A DNA stretch of 9,594 nt. It comes from CAWBRT01 sp049519595 (GTDB lineage Bacteria > Acidobacteriota > Terriglobia > Terriglobales > Acidobacteriaceae). Positions within the stretch are counted from its first letter, which is position 1, and each line of letters begins with the position of its first letter. This document shows, piece after piece, positions 6,886 to 9,594 of the stretch. A program made the translations under genes and the position numbers. Where the stretch lies: assembly GCA_049519595.1 (NCBI GenBank), contig JBEKQP010000180.1, forward strand, positions 1 to 9,594. The letters run 5' to 3'. Under the pieces are notes generated by a model. It saw nothing but the letters and a program-made list of their open reading frames with translations. It was not told the DNA's origin and ran no database searches.

Positions 6886-6950
6886 AAGAGCTATTGCGTT
6901 GACTTGCTGGACACTACACAGGCTTGAGCAGCTCTATGGCTGCGCTATTA

Positions 6951-6956
6951 AAGGAG
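6951..6956 (+). promoter_or_regulatory. Ribosome binding site fixing the start of the second SDR
   Basis: AAGGAG lies 8 bases before the ATG at 6965 and is the only good site in this reading frame. The frame is open further upstream to 6764, but that part reads through the palindromic repeats. This site and the SDR family N-terminus both place the true start at 6965. Confidence 0.8.
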
Positions 6957-6964
6957 ATGAATCT

Positions 6965-7810
6965 ATGTTGCAACAGAAGGGACGAGTTTGGTTTATCACG
7001 GGATGCTCGACTGGCTTAGGCCGAGAGCTTGCAAAACTCGTACTCAACTGCGGTTGCTGTGCTGTCGTAACGGCGCGCAATCCACAAGCGATTCGAGATT
7101 TCTCGACAGGTTACGATGGCCGTAGCCTGGCGCTGAAATTGGACGTGACTAAAAAAACAGATATTACCGAGGCCGTAAAACAAGCCGAAGCCAAATTTGG
7201 TCAAATCGATGTGTTGGTCAACAACGCCGGGTATGGCTATATGGCAGGAGTCGAGGAGGGCGAGGATGATGAGGTCCGCGCCATGTTCGAAACCAACTTC
7301 TTCGGTCTCGTCAACGTGACGCGAGCAGTTTTGCCGGGTATGCGACAGCGCCGGAGCGGTACCATCGTTAATATTTCTTCGATGGGCGGATTCGTCGGGC
7401 AAGCAAGCTCGGGATACTATAACGCGACCAAGTTTGCCGTCGAGGGTATCTCGGAAGCGCTGGCGAAGGAGGTTGAGCCGCTCGGAATCAAGGTAATGAT
7501 CGTGGAGCCGGGACCGTTCCGCACAGATTGGGCTGGACGCTCTCTGAAGCTGACCCACCACGAAATCGAAGACTACGCCAAGACCGCAGGTGTCCGTCGT
7601 CAAGCAGTTTCGGGGCGCAGCGGCAAACAACCGGGGGATCCAGTTCGCGCCGCACAGGCAATGATCGAAGCGGTGCAATCGAGCAATCCGCCGCTGCGGC
7701 TGGTGCTGGGGCGCATAGCCCTGGAGACCTCGCTCGGCAAACTTGACCTGCTGCGCCGCGATTTCGAGGCTTGGGAAAAAACGTCGCTCGGCGCCGATTT
7801 TCCAAAATAG
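6965..7810 (+). CDS. SDR oxidoreductase, 17beta-HSD/retinol dehydrogenase-like classical type
   Basis: The 281-residue protein starts MLQQKGRVWFITGCSTGLGR, so the cofactor motif TGCSTGLG (12-19) sits where the family expects it. D60 in LDVT, NNAG at 86-89 and the catalytic S139-Y152-K156 (ISSMGG, YYNATK) are all present. R38 in TARN suggests NADP(H). The extended C-terminus with EPGPFRTDWAGRS at 181-193 is typical of the 17beta-hydroxysteroid-dehydrogenase-like SDRs common in soil bacteria, longer than the roughly 250-residue FabG type. Substrates in this branch are diverse ketones, aldehydes or secondary alcohols, so none is assigned. The start is set by AAGGAG 8 bases upstream; a longer open frame through the repeats is rejected. 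It is separated from the Fe-ADH by 515 bp and followed after 75 bp by another SDR, with which it may be co-transcribed. Confidence 0.9.
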   Translation: MLQQKGRVWFITGCSTGLGRELAKLVLNCGCCAVVTARNPQAIRDFSTGYDGRSLALKLDVTKKTDITEAVKQAEAKFGQIDVLVNNAGYGYMAGVEEGEDDEVRAMFETNFFGLVNVTRAVLPGMRQRRSGTIVNISSMGGFVGQASSGYYNATKFAVEGISEALAKEVEPLGIKVMIVEPGPFRTDWAGRSLKLTHHEIEDYAKTAGVRRQAVSGRSGKQPGDPVRAAQAMIEAVQSSNPPLRLVLGRIALETSLGKLDLLRRDFEAWEKTSLGADFPK

Positions 7811-7885
7811 CACTCGATCGACGAATGCGAAGTTGAAAGCGCGCCAGGGTTGGAACGACTTGGCGCCGGGGTAAGTGAGCGTCTG

Positions 7886-8617
7886 ATGGATATCAACAAA
7901 AAGGTCGCTTTAGTGACTGGCGGAAGTCGCGGCATTGGTCGTGCGATAGCCATTGCCCTTGCCGAGGCCGGGGCTGGCGTCGTGGTGAACTATAAAGAAA
8001 ATAAATCCGCGGCGGATGAAGTCGTCGCTACAATCGTGAGCCGCGGTCGCCATGCGATCGCGATTCGCGCTGACGTCACCGTGCCGAAGCAAGTCGAATC
8101 AATGATCGACGCGGCTACGAAAGAGTTCGGCGATATCGGGATTCTGGTGAACAATGCTGGTATTGCCCGCGCACGTAAGCTCGAGGACGTGGATCTCGCG
8201 TTGTTTGACGAAGCGTACAGTGTCAATCTGCGGTCTGCGTTCGTGGTCACGTCCGCGGTGTTGGCGGCGATGCGACGTAACCGATGGGGCCGGCTGATCT
8301 TCATTTCGTCTACGGCCGCGAATGTCGGCGGAGTCGTTGGTCCCCACTATGCCGCATCCAAGGCCGGGATGATCGGCCTCATGCATTCCTATGCATCGCA
8401 GCTCGTGAAGGAAGGGATCACGGCAAACGTGATCTCTCCGGCACTGGTCGAGACCGATATGGTGCGATCCGATCTGCGCGTCGAGCCGACTCGGATTCCG
8501 GTCGGTCGCTTTGGCCGCCCGGAAGAAGTCGCTGAGGTTGCCGTAATGCTCGCGCGCAACAGCTACATTACGGGCCAGGCGATCAACGTGAACGGAGGAC
8601 TTTATCCCACCTCGTAG
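7886..8617 (+). CDS. SDR oxidoreductase, FabG-like
   Basis: From the ATG at 7886 this is a 243-residue classical SDR, the usual length for 3-oxoacyl-ACP reductase-like proteins. TGGSRGIG is at 11-18, D63 lies in RADVT, NNAG is at 89-92, and the N114-S142-Y155-K159 tetrad (VNLRS, ISS, YAASK) is complete. The end, GRFGRPEEVAEVAVMLARNS followed by YITGQAINVNGG, is standard FabG-like. These enzymes reduce beta-ketoacyl thioesters or other ketones with NAD(P)H; membership alone does not show a fatty-acid role, and no other fab gene is nearby. The frame extends to a TTG at 7850, but MDINKKVALVTGG is the expected start. The ribosome site is weak (GTGAG), which fits translation as the second gene of a pair with the SDR 75 bp upstream. 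A strong terminator follows 165 bp after the stop. Confidence 0.88.
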   Translation: MDINKKVALVTGGSRGIGRAIAIALAEAGAGVVVNYKENKSAADEVVATIVSRGRHAIAIRADVTVPKQVESMIDAATKEFGDIGILVNNAGIARARKLEDVDLALFDEAYSVNLRSAFVVTSAVLAAMRRNRWGRLIFISSTAANVGGVVGPHYAASKAGMIGLMHSYASQLVKEGITANVISPALVETDMVRSDLRVEPTRIPVGRFGRPEEVAEVAVMLARNSYITGQAINVNGGLYPTS

Positions 8618-8938
8618 CAGAGGCGCGCGCGATCTCGTGACCCCTTCGGGACGCAATTGTGGCGGAGCGCCTCACGCGAGGTTGTACAACGTTGCTATAC
8701 GTCCATTTCGTCCTCCTACCTGCCCATCTTTAACCACCGTGTCTTACCCACCCATGATCTCCGCATTCTCTAATTTGAGCTCCGGTTGTGGCCGCGATGC
8801 GGCCACACCGTTCTTTTTGGCATCTTCGAAGCTACTATTCTTGACCTTTCCCATCTTGGGATTTCGATGTTGATTCGCTATTGCCCTACAGACTTCTTGA
8901 CATGCCCGTCCGCATCCATTGCTGGACAGTCGCTCGTG
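8618..8938. other. 321-bp convergent intergenic region
   Basis: It separates the last + strand SDR from the - strand hypothetical gene. It holds a perfect 10-bp palindrome GTTGTACAAC (8681-8690), a G-poor, pyrimidine-rich stretch on the + strand (about 8700-8780), and the strong hairpin listed as a terminator. Short open frames here (for example 8637-8873) have no ribosome site or family resemblance and are not called. I see no RNA gene that I recognise. Confidence 0.5.
8783..8818 (+). terminator. Rho-independent terminator of the SDR pair
   Basis: TGTGGCCGC (8787-8795) pairs perfectly with GCGGCCACA (8799-8807) around a GAT loop. Three more pairs, CGG (8783-8785) with CCG (8808-8810), extend the stem past one bulged T. 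TTCTTTTT follows directly at 8811-8818. The T-run is on the + strand side only, so it ends rightward transcripts from the SDR genes and not the convergent gene. Confidence 0.85.
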
Positions 8939-9517
8939 TTATGCCACTTCTCTTTTGCCCCCTGGCGTTTGTACCTGCACGAGTTCTTCGAACAGGGAGC
9001 GGTAGTGGATCATCGCCGTTCTAAGATCTTCAGTATTTGCTTCGTTTCTGCCAAGCCGCATTGCAATTTCGTGTGCAGACCGGTAATGATCCACCACTAG
9101 GGGATGGTCGACGGAAATATCCGCGGCACACTGATCAAAATCGGTTACGGGATAACCACGCGTCTGCATCAAGGAAGACACCAGCTCATCGGCTTCTGTG
9201 ACTGCCCCTTTCGGGTAGTCGAGAAAACGAGACTGCACTGAGTTCCACTGGCCTGAAAACCGCTCACGTTCCATCGGATCGAGATCGCGGATCTTAAGCT
9301 TTTCAACCCGTTTCTCACGATCCGCCAATTTCGCTTCTGCTCGGCGTTCGGACCCATGTGTTTGCACCGCTCGCTGGTACTCTGGCCCAAAACGGTCGCG
9401 GAGTTCGGCGGTGGTTTTCTTGCGTTTCCGCACGTACAGTGCAACGGCAACGACGATAGCCAGTATTACTACAACCACACCGGCTATCAGCTTAGGATCC
9501 ATCAGGTTAAGACTCAT
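8939..9517 (-). CDS. Conserved membrane-anchored protein of unknown function
   Basis: The 192-residue protein has one N-terminal transmembrane segment (about 10-29, IAGVVVVILAIVVAVALYV) followed at once by RKRKK, which predicts a cytoplasmic C-terminal domain. Residues 36-76 are highly charged and helical, with a probable coiled coil around 56-76. The soluble domain carries ELRDRFGPEYQRAV (38-51), RDLDPMERERF (77-87), WNSVQSRFLDYPKGAVTEAD (91-110), TRGYPVTDF (119-127) and SVDHPLVVDHYRSAH (135-149). I recall this pattern from hypothetical proteins of acidobacteria and actinobacteria, with or without the membrane anchor; no function is known to me. AAGGAG (complement of 9525-9530) lies 7 bases before the ATG and selects it over the internal Met at residue 6. 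It is transcribed convergently to the SDR genes; no clear promoter is seen in the remaining 77 bp. Confidence 0.85.
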   Translation of the reverse strand: MSLNLMDPKLIAGVVVVILAIVVAVALYVRKRKKTTAELRDRFGPEYQRAVQTHGSERRAEAKLADREKRVEKLKIRDLDPMERERFSGQWNSVQSRFLDYPKGAVTEADELVSSLMQTRGYPVTDFDQCAADISVDHPLVVDHYRSAHEIAMRLGRNEANTEDLRTAMIHYRSLFEELVQVQTPGGKREVA

Positions 9518-9594
9518 CGAGAAACTCCTTCCGCTTTGAGTGTCTGCGAACAGTCAAGGTCTAGTGAGAGAAGTTAACCTTGGTTGAAGCAGAA

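Noticed and set aside
6924..6951. TTGAGC-16-TATTAA promoter before the second SDR
   Set aside because: Transcription would begin about 6958, after the AAGGAG at 6951-6956, and so remove the ribosome site of the gene.
6764..6964. 67-codon N-terminal extension of the second SDR
   Set aside because: It is read through the palindromic repeats, has no ribosome site at its start, and places the Rossmann motif far from the N-terminus. The ATG at 6965 has a strong AAGGAG.
7016..7813. Long - strand open frame (265 codons) opposite the second SDR
   Set aside because: It lies antisense to a gene with a complete SDR motif set; its translation is low-complexity and has no family resemblance. The - strand frames at 2275-2946 and 4541-5131 fail in the same way.
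7850..7885. TTG start giving 12 extra residues on the FabG-like SDR
   Set aside because: There is no Shine-Dalgarno site before it, and the ATG at 7886 gives the normal family N-terminus.
8702..8720. - strand AGGAGG followed by ATG, a possible small gene start
   Set aside because: The frame ends after three codons (Met-Asp-Val-stop), so it encodes nothing meaningful.
8637..9100. Short + strand ORFs 8637-8873 and 8786-9100
   Set aside because: They lack ribosome sites and family features. The first runs across the terminator hairpin and the second is largely antisense to the - strand gene.

Overview
The window is densely coded. Eight of the nine recognisable genes lie on the + strand and one lies on the - strand at the right edge. 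Base composition is moderately GC-rich by eye, and most starts have good Shine-Dalgarno sites. Two clues point to an acidobacterium (Acidobacteriota, Terriglobia-like). One is a pair of palindromic intergenic repeats with TGTCATCCTGAG / CAGAATGACA arms around 6604-6885, a type I recall as abundant in those genomes. The other is the small membrane-anchored protein at 8939-9517, whose family I recall from acidobacteria and actinobacteria. This assignment is inference; no rRNA or other phylogenetic marker is present.

Left part (2-2565): the last two steps of the beta-ketoadipate pathway, as pcaI (5' end outside the window), pcaJ and pcaF. PcaIJ moves CoA from succinyl-CoA to 3-oxoadipate, and PcaF cleaves 3-oxoadipyl-CoA to succinyl-CoA and acetyl-CoA. 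No ring-cleavage or regulator gene (pcaGH, pcaB, pcaC, pcaD, pcaR) is visible; they may lie upstream.

Middle (2896-6449): an MFS transporter of the anion:cation symporter type, a classical short-chain dehydrogenase (SDR), and an iron-dependent group III alcohol dehydrogenase resembling bacterial methanol / 1,3-propanediol dehydrogenases. All are on the same strand with gaps of 76-330 bp. The simplest reading is uptake of an organic acid or alcohol followed by oxidation or reduction of its hydroxyl groups, possibly feeding 3-oxoadipate into PcaIJF. The substrate cannot be read from the sequence.

Right part: a 515-bp gap with two related palindromic elements separates this block from a pair of further SDR genes (6965-7810 and 7886-8617). 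After them comes a long 3' region with a strong intrinsic terminator (8783-8818). A convergent - strand gene for a conserved membrane-anchored protein of unknown function closes the window.

I see no tRNA, rRNA, CRISPR array, transposase or phage gene. The pieces are familiar families. The least explained items are the transporter/SDR/Fe-ADH association with pcaIJF, the palindromic elements, and the - strand hypothetical protein.
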